A DNA stretch of 64,000 nt from NCBI GenBank assembly GCA_964454685.1, contig CAYVTZ010000003.1:66975-130974 (forward strand), given 5' to 3'. Of the stretch, positions 26,742 through 35,201 are shown in pieces (positions within the stretch are counted from its first letter, which is position 1; every line of letters starts with the position of its first letter). This DNA is from CAYVTZ01 sp964454685 (GTDB lineage Bacteria > Bacillota > Clostridia > Christensenellales > Christensenellaceae). A model generated the notes under the pieces. That model saw only the letters and a list, made by a program, of their open reading frames with translations, was not told where the DNA came from and made no database searches. The position numbers and the translations under genes were made by a program.

Positions 26742-26844
26742 GTACAGGTAAAGTCATCTGGCTTATGCGATGTTCGCAATTACAGTAGCGGCCCTGCGCA
26801 GGATTCACACCTGCTTCCCTTTTTTATGTTCACACGCCTGTACG
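26742..26844 (-). promoter_or_regulatory. Compact cobalamin riboswitch of the cbiD operon
   Basis: Minus-strand aptamer closed by GTACAGG (26838-26844) and CCTGTAC (26742-26748). It contains AAAAAAGGGAAGCAGGTG, then AATCCTGCGCAGGGCC, then GCTACTGTAATTGCGAA and the variant B12 box AAGCCAGATGACTTTACCTG. Only about 103 bases, so the peripheral helices of the classical aptamer are missing, as in cobalamin-II/short variants. An extra hairpin (GGACA/TGTCC, 26682-26696) lies before the terminator. Confidence 0.9.
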
Positions 26845-26863
26845 ATTCAGTTGTCTGCTTCCA

Positions 26864-26891
26864 TTATATCCCATTCATGGGAAATAGCAAG
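26864..26891 (-). promoter_or_regulatory. Sigma-A promoter of the cbiD operon
   Basis: TTGCTA, 16-base spacer, TATAAT, about 20 bases upstream of the aptamer P1. The spacer contains the palindrome CCCATGAATGGG. Confidence 0.75.
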
Positions 26892-27006
26892 TAGTAATCT
26901 CCTTTGCGCTCGATTTTTTTCATGCATTAAGCAGATTTTTGCAGATTCTATTCCGCAAAAAAGCTTCTTCTCATCGTATTGCCGCTATATTCAGCCGGTC
27001 TCATAT

Positions 27007-28428
27007 TTACTGCATCATGCGCGCAAACGCAATATATGCCTCCTCCATTATGGAATCCTCTCGTGGCACGTACACCTTACGCGCAAAAGATGCCTGCAAT
27101 ACGTCACCCATCTGCGCCTGCGTGATTTCGCCCGCCGCTGCAAGCTGCGAGAGTACATTCCCCAGCCCCGTCGCTTCCACCGGCCCGCATATGCACTCTC
27201 TGCCGCACACATCCGCCACCAGTTGGCACAAAAATTCATTTTGAATGCCCCCACCCACCATATATATGCTGGTCAAAGGCTTCTGCACAATGTACTCCAG
27301 TCGTTCAATCGAATGGCGATACTTCATCGCAAGGCTCTCAAACACGCATCTCGCCACCTCGCCCACCGTCTGCGGCACATCTCCAAAACAACGTGCCTGC
27401 ACCGCACCAATCATGTCAGGCGCATCAAAAAACACCTCGTCGTCCGGGTCAATCCACGCCCTGCACGTCCGCGCTGCTTGCGCCGCCGTCACAATTTCCG
27501 AAAATCCCAACGCCGCGTCCTGCTTGTTCCATTGCCGCTTACACTCATTGATGATCCACATTCCCATGATGTCCTTGAGCAGCATGCCGCCTTCCGCCGC
27601 GCCATAGTTCGAATACCCACCAGCCGCTCCTTCCGCGCAGATCACCGGATTTTGCGTCACAATCCCCAACAGCGACCATGTCCCGCTGGAAATAAACACA
27701 CCGCCTTCGTCCTGCGGCACACACGCCACCGCACACGCCGTATCATGCCCCGGCACACACGCCAGCTTTGCGCCACCCAGTCCATGCTCTGCGCGTATCG
27801 CACCCTTCCACTGATGCGGCATCATGATCTCCGTAAACATTTCACGCGGTAATCCGATCTGCGCAATCAGCGCCTCATCCCAGCCTGCGCCGAATACCAG
27901 CTGTGTCGTAGTCGCATTGGTGTATTCACTGCGCATGTCGCCGCTCAAAAAATACCCGAACAAATCCGCCATCAACAGCATTTTCCCTTGCAGCATACCC
28001 GCATTTTGCAGCTTACGCAGTTGGTACACCGTGTTCAGAGCCATATTTGCCACACCGCTGCGCGCGTACATCTGTTCCGCACCGACCATACGGTGCACTT
28101 CCTCCATTGCCGCTGCATTCGCCGCGTCTCGATAGCTCATTGGCGGAACGCTCAAAGTACCGTCTAAAATCAAGCCAAAGTCCACGCCCCACGTATCGAT
28201 TCCCACACTGTCCAGCCCCCGCTCTCCGGCGCTCTTGCGTAGCCCTTCCATCAGGTTCTGATACAACGCAGAAAAGTCCCAATACGCATGCTCCCCCCGT
28301 AGGATCATATGATGCGCAAAGCGGTGCTGCTCGTGCAGCACCACCCGTGTTCCGTCAAATTCCGCGCGCAGCACGCGCCCGCTGGACGCACCAAAGTCGC
28401 ACGCCGCACACACATATTTATGCTTCAT
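27007..28428 (-). CDS. rhaB: Rhamnulokinase-like sugar kinase (FGGY family)
   Basis: A 473-residue kinase that should phosphorylate L-rhamnulose (or L-fuculose) at O1. N-terminal FGGY phosphate loop DFGASSGRVL, then GIDTWGVDFGLI, a rhamnulokinase hallmark, PPMSYRD, the middle FISSGTWSLLG block and C-terminal YMVGGGIQNEFLCQLVAD. Last gene of the BMC/sugar operon, two bases after the permease stop. Substrate choice between rhamnulose and fuculose is inferred only from similarity. About 100 bases of mostly AT-rich sequence separate it from the cbiD promoter; no good terminator is visible. Confidence 0.88.
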   Translation of the reverse strand: MKHKYVCAACDFGASSGRVLRAEFDGTRVVLHEQHRFAHHMILRGEHAYWDFSALYQNLMEGLRKSAGERGLDSVGIDTWGVDFGLILDGTLSVPPMSYRDAANAAAMEEVHRMVGAEQMYARSGVANMALNTVYQLRKLQNAGMLQGKMLLMADLFGYFLSGDMRSEYTNATTTQLVFGAGWDEALIAQIGLPREMFTEIMMPHQWKGAIRAEHGLGGAKLACVPGHDTACAVACVPQDEGGVFISSGTWSLLGIVTQNPVICAEGAAGGYSNYGAAEGGMLLKDIMGMWIINECKRQWNKQDAALGFSEIVTAAQAARTCRAWIDPDDEVFFDAPDMIGAVQARCFGDVPQTVGEVARCVFESLAMKYRHSIERLEYIVQKPLTSIYMVGGGIQNEFLCQLVADVCGRECICGPVEATGLGNVLSQLAAAGEITQAQMGDVLQASFARKVYVPREDSIMEEAYIAFARMMQ

Positions 28429-28430
28429 GT

Positions 28431-29393
28431 CTATTGTTTTTCCTTTTTGCGCACTGCGTCAATGGTTACCGCCAACACCAGCACCATGCCCTTTACAATC
28501 ATCTGCCAGAAGGTGGAAAGCCCCATAATAGCAATGCCGTTGGATACCGTGGAAAGCAACAGCACGCCCACCACCGTTCCCCACATCTTCCCTTGCCCGC
28601 CTGCAAGGTTAGTTCCGCCCAAAATCACCGCCGCAATCACGTCTAGGTTGGTTTCCCCCATCGCAGAAGGCGCACCGGAGCTTGTTTGACAGGTTGTGAT
28701 GATGCCGGAAAGCGACGCCATCAGCCCGCACAGCATATAGATGCCCATTTTCACGCGATTGATGTTGATACCTGCAAGGTAGGAAGCACTCTCGTTGCCG
28801 CCGATGGAATGCACCTTGCGCCCGAACGTCGTTTTCTTTAATATAAACGAGAATATGATGATGCACACCACCATGATAATGAGCGAAATGGGAATCACGT
28901 CAAACAAAAATCCACGTCCCAAAAAGCTCATACTCGTGTTTTTCAGCGCAACGGATTTCCCGTTGGTAATCAGATACGCAATGCCACGGAAAATGGACAT
29001 CGTGCCCAGCGTCACAATCAGTGGGTTCACGTTTACCCACGTGATGAGCGCCGCATTGATGAATCCGCACAGCAGCCCCACACCCAGGCACAGAAACAAC
29101 ACTTCAATCCCCAGCCCCGTCGCCGGGATGCAGGTTGCCATCACCACTGAAGCCAGCGCCCCCACAGACCCGATGGAAACATCCAGCCCGCCCGAAATCA
29201 GCACCAGCGTCATCGCCGTCGCCGCGATGCCGTTGATCGCGGTAAACTGCCCGATGTTCATGATGTTTTTAACTGTCAAAAAATACGGGTTCAGAATCGC
29301 AAACACGACCACAATACAGATATATGCAATCAAAACCGACATTTCCGTCGTAATTTTAAATTTATTTTGTTTCAATACTCCTACTTGACTCAT
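28431..29393 (-). CDS. Sugar ABC transporter permease (RbsC/RhaP type)
   Basis: A 320-residue permease with eight to ten membrane spans. Family motifs include LISGGLDVSIGSVGALASV and the EAA-like ILGGTNLAGGQGKMWGTVVG near the C-terminus. Single permease, likely a homodimer, working with the adjacent fused ATPase and binding protein to import a monosaccharide such as L-rhamnose or L-fucose. Confidence 0.9.
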   Translation of the reverse strand: MSQVGVLKQNKFKITTEMSVLIAYICIVVVFAILNPYFLTVKNIMNIGQFTAINGIAATAMTLVLISGGLDVSIGSVGALASVVMATCIPATGLGIEVLFLCLGVGLLCGFINAALITWVNVNPLIVTLGTMSIFRGIAYLITNGKSVALKNTSMSFLGRGFLFDVIPISLIIMVVCIIIFSFILKKTTFGRKVHSIGGNESASYLAGININRVKMGIYMLCGLMASLSGIITTCQTSSGAPSAMGETNLDVIAAVILGGTNLAGGQGKMWGTVVGVLLLSTVSNGIAIMGLSTFWQMIVKGMVLVLAVTIDAVRKKEKQ

Positions 29394-29396
29394 TGA

Positions 29397-30887
29397 TTAG
29401 TGCTCCTTTCCAATCGCGTGCTCCAGCATCATGTCCTGATTCAGCTCATGTGCCGCAAACTCCGCCGAAAACATCCCATCCCGAATGATATACACACGAT
29501 CCGATATCCCCAGTATTTCCGGAATCTCGTGCGAAACCATCAGCACCGCATATCCCTCCAGGCAAAGCTCCTTCAAGATTTTATAAATCTCGTATTTCGC
29601 GTTGACATCAATGCCGCGTGTAGGATCGCAAAAGATCAAAATTTTGCTGTTGGTACTCAGCCATTTGCCGATGACCACCTTTTGCTGGTTGCCTCCGGAC
29701 AGGTTTCCCACAAGCTGATGCACGGAGGGAGTTTTAATCTGCATCTTCTCCCGCCATTTCTCTGCATTGGCGATTTCTTTTTTCTCATCGATCACGCCAA
29801 TTTTGTTCGCTTCCTGATCCAAACTTGCCGTTGCAATGTTCTGCGCAATGCTCTGAATCAAAATCAGTCCGTTTCCCTTGCGGTCGCTCGTCAAATAAGC
29901 TACGCCGTTTGCAATGCTGTCTGCCGGCGACTTGATTGTCACTTCCTGCCCGTTGATGCGGATGCTGCCGCTGTGGATCTTTTTCGCGCCAAACAGCGTG
30001 TCTGCCAGCTCCACCGTACCCGAACCCATCAAGCCATATACGCTCACGATCTCCCCCGCGTGCACCTTGAGGGAAATATCTTTGACAAACTTTCCCGTCA
30101 CGTGTTCCACCTCGTAAATCGCATCCCCCGGATGTGTTTCGATTTTGGGGTAGATGTCCTTCACTTCACGCCCCACCATGTCCTTAATCAGCAAATCACG
30201 CGAAACTTCCGCCACCGGATATGCGGCAATCGTCTTTCCATCGCGGATCACCTGCACACGGTCACACAATGCGTAAATCTCATCCAGTTTGTGCGAAACA
30301 TATATAATGGAAATCCCTTTGGTATCTCTGAGATGTTTGACCAGTTCAATTAAGCTCAACGATTCCTGCTCCGACAACGCCGATGTCGGCTCGTCCATCA
30401 CCAAAATCCTCGTCTCGTTGGTAATCGCCTTCGCAATCTCCACGATCTGCTTTTGCGCCACCGTCAATGTGCTCATCAGCGCAGTTGGTTCAATCTCCAC
30501 TTTCAGCTCGCGCAATGCCTGCGCCGAGCGGGCGTTCATTTCCTTGTAGTTCACCATGTTGCGGTGCTTCGGCCACTTCCCCAAAAAAATATTCTCCGCC
30601 ACCGTCAAATCATTCATAAAGTTCAATTCTTGATAAATGACACTCACACCCGCCAAAAGCGCCTCTTTGGGATGATTGAATGTCACGGTATTTCCGTCAA
30701 TCTTGAATTCGCCTTCATAGTCCACATATACGCCCGCAAGCGTTTTCAGCAATGTAGACTTGCCGGCGCCGTTCTCCCCCACCAGACCCAGTATTTCCCT
30801 CTCGCCCACCGAAAAGGAAACCTGATCCAGCGCAATCACGCCCGGGAAACGCTTTGTTAAGTTCACAAATTCCAAAACCGCGTTCAA
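29397..30887 (-). CDS. Sugar ABC transporter ATP-binding protein (two NBDs, RbsA type)
   Basis: A 496-residue tandem ATPase. First domain: Walker A GENGAGKSTLLK, signature LTVAQKQIVEIAKA, Walker B ILVMDEPTSAL. Second domain: degenerate Walker A GLMGSGTVELADTLFG, signature LSGGNQQKVVIGKWL and FCDPTRGIDV, as usual in the CUT2 class. TTG 30887, seven bases after AAGGAGG, is the likely start; an ATG at 30905 would include that site in the coding sequence. Preceded by a strong hairpin separating it from the binding-protein gene. Confidence 0.9.
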   Translation of the reverse strand: MNAVLEFVNLTKRFPGVIALDQVSFSVGEREILGLVGENGAGKSTLLKTLAGVYVDYEGEFKIDGNTVTFNHPKEALLAGVSVIYQELNFMNDLTVAENIFLGKWPKHRNMVNYKEMNARSAQALRELKVEIEPTALMSTLTVAQKQIVEIAKAITNETRILVMDEPTSALSEQESLSLIELVKHLRDTKGISIIYVSHKLDEIYALCDRVQVIRDGKTIAAYPVAEVSRDLLIKDMVGREVKDIYPKIETHPGDAIYEVEHVTGKFVKDISLKVHAGEIVSVYGLMGSGTVELADTLFGAKKIHSGSIRINGQEVTIKSPADSIANGVAYLTSDRKGNGLILIQSIAQNIATASLDQEANKIGVIDEKKEIANAEKWREKMQIKTPSVHQLVGNLSGGNQQKVVIGKWLSTNSKILIFCDPTRGIDVNAKYEIYKILKELCLEGYAVLMVSHEIPEILGISDRVYIIRDGMFSAEFAAHELNQDMMLEHAIGKEH

Positions 30888-30907
30888 GTCCGCCCCTCCT
30901 TCCATGC

Positions 30908-30936
30908 TTTGCGGGTCCGATCATCAGACCCGCAAA
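30908..30936 (-). other. Intergenic mRNA hairpin between binding protein and ATPase genes
   Basis: Ten-base perfect stem TTTGCGGGTC / GACCCGCAAA with a nine-base loop and no following U-run. Position and lack of U-tract suggest an mRNA-stabilising or processing element that lets the binding protein be made in excess. Confidence 0.6.
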
Positions 30937-30963
30937 ACAACCCTAAATTCCACCTAAAAATTT

Positions 30964-30990
30964 TTGCATTCAGAATGCTGCATTCTGCAT
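30964..30990. repeat. GCATTCTG-type short repeat
   Basis: TGCATTCAGAATGCTGCATT followed by CTGCATT, directly after the binding-protein stop codon. It resembles the AATTCAG/TTCTGCATTC ends of the longer intergenic elements of the neighbouring corrin operon. Confidence 0.35.
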
Positions 30991-32001
30991 TTACTCCTGC
31001 CCCAACGAATCTTTAATCCGTTTCAATTCTTCCGCAGGCACATCCTGTTCCAAGGACGCTTTGTTGGTAAAGCTGGTTTCCACATAAGTCGTTTCCGGCA
31101 TTTTGTCCGTCTCAATCCATTGCTTCACCAGCCCGACCGAAACATCCCCATAAACATCAAAGAATCCAAAATTCACGCTGCCGATAAATCCTTCCGTATC
31201 CTGCAACATCAGGCTGATTGCCAAGCTATCACAGCCCGCGCCGCACACCAGTACATCACCCGAACGGTTTGCGTTTTGCGCCGCCGCAATCACACCCTGC
31301 GCCGTGCCGTCGTTCTCCGCCGCAACCAAAATCTTCGTGAGCTGCGGGTTCGCCGTCAAAAATGCCGTAAACTGTTCCATTGCCGCTTGGGAAGTCGGCT
31401 CGGATTCCACATCTATGATCTTCGCTTCAGGGATGTCCGCAACCGATTTTGCTCCGTCCAAAAAGCTCTGCATCCGATCCGCAACCACTTCGCCTTCTGC
31501 CGGGTTCCACACAGAAACAAACGCATCAAATTCGCCGTTCCATTTTTCTTTTGCCGCATTCATCAGCGCCACACCGCCGGGCGCACATGCCTTTTTGTTG
31601 TCCACGCCGCAGAATACGCCGCCTGTCTGCGGCAGATCCAGCGTGATAAACCGCAGCTTATCCTGCTCGATCAGCTGCGCAATCGCTTCGTCCGTGGATT
31701 CATCCGGCTTGCCGTCGATGATATACGTGATGCCCTGCGCTACCATGTTTTTGACGTTTTCCACTGTCTTTTGTCCGTCGCCGCCGTTGTCGAAGTACAC
31801 CGCGTCGTACCCCGCCGCTGTCGCAGCCGCTTTGATGCTGTCGCCATACGCCAACGCATCCTCCGCCTCACCCGACCAGATCGCATAACCGATCTTCACC
31901 TTGCCGCCATCGCTTCCACCCGCCGCCGGCGCTGCCGAACATCCGGCAAACACTGCAACCACCAAGCAAACCGCCGCTACCAATGCAATAATCTTTTTCA
32001 T
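30991..32001 (-). CDS. Sugar ABC transporter substrate-binding lipoprotein
   Basis: A 336-residue periplasmic-binding-protein-like (RbsB, type I fold) lipoprotein; lipobox FAGC puts the lipid Cys at residue 21. The mature protein begins after an Ala/Gly-rich linker with VKIGYAIWSGEAED. Start at ATG 32001; a longer frame into the preceding gene is spurious. Probably binds an L-6-deoxyhexose given the isomerase, kinase and aldolase in the same operon, but specificity is unproven. Confidence 0.9.
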   Translation of the reverse strand: MKKIIALVAAVCLVVAVFAGCSAAPAAGGSDGGKVKIGYAIWSGEAEDALAYGDSIKAAATAAGYDAVYFDNGGDGQKTVENVKNMVAQGITYIIDGKPDESTDEAIAQLIEQDKLRFITLDLPQTGGVFCGVDNKKACAPGGVALMNAAKEKWNGEFDAFVSVWNPAEGEVVADRMQSFLDGAKSVADIPEAKIIDVESEPTSQAAMEQFTAFLTANPQLTKILVAAENDGTAQGVIAAAQNANRSGDVLVCGAGCDSLAISLMLQDTEGFIGSVNFGFFDVYGDVSVGLVKQWIETDKMPETTYVETSFTNKASLEQDVPAEELKRIKDSLGQE

Positions 32002-32047
32002 TTTATTCCTCCTTCTATATTCTCCTGCCTGCTCATCCTCAGGCAAA

Positions 32048-33127
32048 TCAATATTGTCCGAATTCTTCAATCGCTTCATACACCGTAACCACATTTTCCC
32101 ACGGCACTTCCGGCTCGATGTAGTGCGTCGGACCCAGCAGCAGTCCGCCGCCCGCACCTACCGTTTCAATCAGCTTTCTCACCTCCGCGCGGATCTCCTC
32201 CCGCGTGCCAAACGGCAAAATATGCTGCGTGCCTATCGCGCCCCAAAACGCCAACTTGTCGCCAAATTCCTGTTTTAACGCGCCCAGTTCGTTGCATTCC
32301 GGCTGGCACGGATTCAAAATGTCCACGCCCACCTCCGCAAGGTCGCCGATGATCTCCCGCGCATCACCATCCGTGTGAAAAAAGAACAAGGTGTCCTTGC
32401 CCGTGCGCTTCACATGCGAGATCAGTTTTTCGTATCGCGGTTTGAGTATGGAGCAAAACATCTCGCGGTTCATCAGCATACCGCGCTGGCACGCCACATC
32501 GTCGCCGCCCGTCACCACATCCACGCCCATCTCTACAAATTTCCCCGCCATTTTTATGCGCATCTCCAAGATGCGATCCAGCAGACATGTGCAAAATTCC
32601 GGGTTGATGTATAAGTCCATCATAAATTCTTCGTATCCGCGAATCGCCCACGCCAGCTCAAACACCGTTAAGTCCGTCGGCCCCACTGCCGCAAGCCCTT
32701 TCTTGTGCACATCCCCCACCACACCGAACAAATGCTTGTAGCACGCCTCGTCCATCACGTCCGGCAGCTTGTAATCCACAAATTCGTTGAGCGTCGTCGC
32801 GCTACGCAGCGGCGAAACCATGCGCGTAAAATGAAAGTCCGTCTGGTCAGACAGCATTTCCCCCACGCCATAGCAGTTGATGGAAAACAGCGGATTCTCC
32901 GCAATTTCACCGTAATATTTTCCATATACATCCAGGCTTGCCTGCGGAATTTCGAAGTCGATCAACCGCACATCAATGCCAAAGTATTCCTCCGGCGTTT
33001 TGCTGCCGTCTGTATTCGCATAAAAAATTTCCTGCGCCTTGGGCGTCATACCCCAGCTCATATCCTTGGGCACACAATCGGGAATTTGCCGCCGCATCGC
33101 CGCTAAAACACGTTCTCTTGATGTCAT
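32048..33127 (-). CDS. Uroporphyrinogen-decarboxylase-fold protein (methyltransferase-like)
   Basis: A 359-residue URO-D superfamily protein beginning MTSRERVLAAMRRQIPDCVP, as in the many corrinoid-linked methyltransferase homologues (MtaA/MtbA-like) rather than in true HemE. The substrate-pocket signature of HemE is absent. Visible features include FFFHTDGDAREIIGDLAEVGVDILNPCQPE, which places a His and a Cys where MtaA-like enzymes bind zinc, and GGGLLLGPTHYIEPEVPWENV at the end. Start at ATG 33127 after GGAGG. Placed between sugar-import and isomerase genes of a BMC operon. Role unknown: a methyl, O-demethylation or other corrinoid reaction is conceivable. Confidence 0.75.
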   Translation of the reverse strand: MTSRERVLAAMRRQIPDCVPKDMSWGMTPKAQEIFYANTDGSKTPEEYFGIDVRLIDFEIPQASLDVYGKYYGEIAENPLFSINCYGVGEMLSDQTDFHFTRMVSPLRSATTLNEFVDYKLPDVMDEACYKHLFGVVGDVHKKGLAAVGPTDLTVFELAWAIRGYEEFMMDLYINPEFCTCLLDRILEMRIKMAGKFVEMGVDVVTGGDDVACQRGMLMNREMFCSILKPRYEKLISHVKRTGKDTLFFFHTDGDAREIIGDLAEVGVDILNPCQPECNELGALKQEFGDKLAFWGAIGTQHILPFGTREEIRAEVRKLIETVGAGGGLLLGPTHYIEPEVPWENVVTVYEAIEEFGQY

Positions 33128-33148
33128 TGCAGACACCTCCTCTGTTTT

Positions 33149-34441
33149 TTAAATGAGTTCAAATAATCTTTTGATTTGATTGGTGTAATCGCCATAGGCA
33201 AGCGCATAATGCTGCCCCGGCGCATTGCGTAAAAATGCATGTGCGTCCGTTTGTAATACAATGCTGGGGAACGCGGGCGCAGGGTCGTCCCATCCAAGTT
33301 CCTTCCATGCGCTCGGTCGCGTCGTTTGCGCCGCCGCCGCATGATAGAAATATTCGTTTTCGTTGCTCTTGTCGATGCGTAGCGCGGTTGCCTGACCCGT
33401 CTTGCGTATGCTCGCGTCGATCACGCCGTCCACATCACCCCAGGTAAAGCGATCCAATGCGCGCCGCCCTTCCACATGATGCGTGGGTGTCATGCCACAG
33501 TTTGCAAACAATACGCCACCGTCCATGCAATCATAAAGTTCCACAAACGCAGGCGGCTGCCCCGCCAAACTTTCCAAAATCACCGACCCCAGCATCGCGT
33601 GTATGTCGCATTTGCAGCCGGTGCTGATGCGCTCTCCCAACAGCGAAAGCGGAATGCAGGGCGTAAATCCGAGGCTGCCCGTCCACCCCTCAAAGCATTT
33701 GACGCTTAGTGCCGTCAGCTTGTAGGCGTCCACCGCCCATTCCAGCGCCGCATACAGCCGCGCACAGCGTTCCATGTCTGTTTGTGAGAATCGCTCCCGC
33801 CCGCTCCATTGCCGCACCTGCCGCAAAAATTCCTGAATCTGTGCTTGCGATGCTTCGTCCGCGCGCCGTGCAATTTCCAGCAACGAAAGGTGTACAATCT
33901 CCGCCCCAAACTTTGCTTTGATGGAAACCGGGTCGCACATCCCCGTGTAAAACCCAAGATCGGTATACCCCACCATGCCGATGCGGGTCTCACGCAACCG
34001 CTCCCGCGCGCACATCGCCGCGCATAGCTCGCCAAAATATGCTTGCGCGCTGCCCACATCCGCAAACAACGTCAACAGCTTGCTTGCGCCCATCTTTTCA
34101 AGCGGATAGCGCAAAGAGGTAAATCCCGCCGCAGGCGCGCCGGTGACCATGCGCCCGTCCGCCTCGGGCACACCGCCCACAAACCACAATACAATCGGCT
34201 TGTGAAAGTGCCGCCTTAAATAGTCCACCGCATATCCCGAACCGCACGCCGCAAGGCAAGGCACCACGATCAAATCCGCATCATCCAGCGCGCGCAGCTT
34301 TGCCTGCATGCTATCACGATCCTTGACCAATCCCGCCCGCACCATCGGCACACGCACATCACGTTCGCACGCCGCCAAGCGTGCTTCCAGCGCATCCTGC
34401 GGATAACCGTCGTTGCAAAAGGACACCACTCCAAATTTCAT
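33149..34441 (-). CDS. L-fucose/L-arabinose isomerase-like protein, divergent paralogue
   Basis: A 430-residue protein of the L-fucose isomerase fold. Shares with its operon paralogue (37677-39086) the central NTP/metal region and the terminal ...H-x-x-A-x-x-YGD pattern (QHYALAYGD, His near 411). The conserved CExD segment reads CKCD (Lys 277, Asp 279), so a normally acidic residue is replaced by Lys; catalytic competence is therefore uncertain. GGAG precedes ATG 34441. Could be an isomerase of altered specificity, an inactive partner, or a structural cargo protein. Confidence 0.7.
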   Translation of the reverse strand: MKFGVVSFCNDGYPQDALEARLAACERDVRVPMVRAGLVKDRDSMQAKLRALDDADLIVVPCLAACGSGYAVDYLRRHFHKPIVLWFVGGVPEADGRMVTGAPAAGFTSLRYPLEKMGASKLLTLFADVGSAQAYFGELCAAMCARERLRETRIGMVGYTDLGFYTGMCDPVSIKAKFGAEIVHLSLLEIARRADEASQAQIQEFLRQVRQWSGRERFSQTDMERCARLYAALEWAVDAYKLTALSVKCFEGWTGSLGFTPCIPLSLLGERISTGCKCDIHAMLGSVILESLAGQPPAFVELYDCMDGGVLFANCGMTPTHHVEGRRALDRFTWGDVDGVIDASIRKTGQATALRIDKSNENEYFYHAAAAQTTRPSAWKELGWDDPAPAFPSIVLQTDAHAFLRNAPGQHYALAYGDYTNQIKRLFELI

Positions 34442-34462
34442 CGTTCACTCCTGTTTTGCGAG

Positions 34463-34531
34463 ACAAAACTCAAGATCGTTTTGTTCGTCTCTTTGCCCGC
34501 ACTTCCGTTTCAGGTAAGGAGAACCTTACCT
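34463..34531 (-). other. Double hairpin between aldolase and isomerase paralogue genes
   Basis: Two stems on the transcript: AGGTAAGG/CCTTACCT (34512-34531, tetraloop) immediately after the aldolase stop, and ACAAAAC/GTTTTGT (34463-34484). Neither has a good U-tract, so partial termination or RNA processing between the shell-gene and catabolic halves of the operon is more likely than full termination. Confidence 0.5.
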
Positions 34532-35148
34532 TACAACAGCTTTGTGAACAAGCTGACCATCGCATTGACTTCCGCATTGTCCAGCAGCGCAAAGCAATCG
34601 TCAATGGACGCACCCGCAATGATGATGCCGTGGTCGGGAATCAACGCCCCCACCGCGCCCGCTTTCAGCTCCTCGCGTCTACCGTAAAAGTAGGAAATCA
34701 CGTCTGCCGCCATCTCCGGCGATGTCCCAGGATTTTTCTGTACGCAGTCCAGCGGCTTGCCGCCACCAAAATATTCAAAATTCTCGGTCACCACCGGCAT
34801 ACTCTTTTGCGCGCAGGCATAGACTAGGCAGTACCGCGGATGTGCGTGTAAGACCGCGCCCACTTCGGGCAGCGCCTTGTAGATGCCAATGTGCATCAGG
34901 CATTCACGCGTCAGACGCGTGGGGTCGTTTTCCACCACATCATAAGTGTTTGCATCCAGCGCAATCAAATCATCCGCTTCCAGTTGCCATCTTTTGATCT
35001 CGGCGGACTGCGCAGGCGTAATGTAGATCAGCCCGTTGTGCTTAACCGAGATATTGCCGCCGCCCGCATCCGTCAACTGGCGGTCGTACATCATCTGCCC
35101 CACTTTGATCGTTTTATATCTGATATAGTCGTTTCCAAAATTACACAT
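34531..35148 (-). CDS. Class II (zinc) sugar-phosphate aldolase, fuculose/rhamnulose-1-P type
   Basis: A 205-residue aldolase that should split L-fuculose-1-phosphate or L-rhamnulose-1-phosphate into dihydroxyacetone phosphate and L-lactaldehyde. Substrate loop DAGGGNISVK (residues 28-36), catalytic Glu 82 in TRECLMHIGIY, zinc ligands His 101 and His 103 (LHAHPRY) and His 173 (PDHG). Start at ATG 35148, six bases after GGAGG. Related aldolases in known fucose/rhamnose BMCs carry an encapsulation peptide; none is obvious here at either end. Closest in length to FucA. Confidence 0.88.
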   Translation of the reverse strand: MCNFGNDYIRYKTIKVGQMMYDRQLTDAGGGNISVKHNGLIYITPAQSAEIKRWQLEADDLIALDANTYDVVENDPTRLTRECLMHIGIYKALPEVGAVLHAHPRYCLVYACAQKSMPVVTENFEYFGGGKPLDCVQKNPGTSPEMAADVISYFYGRREELKAGAVGALIPDHGIIIAGASIDDCFALLDNAEVNAMVSLFTKLL

Positions 35149-35201
35149 AGTTTCCTCCAAATTGTTCCCATCCTGTTTCCTTCAATGGATGCTTTGCCTC
35201 G

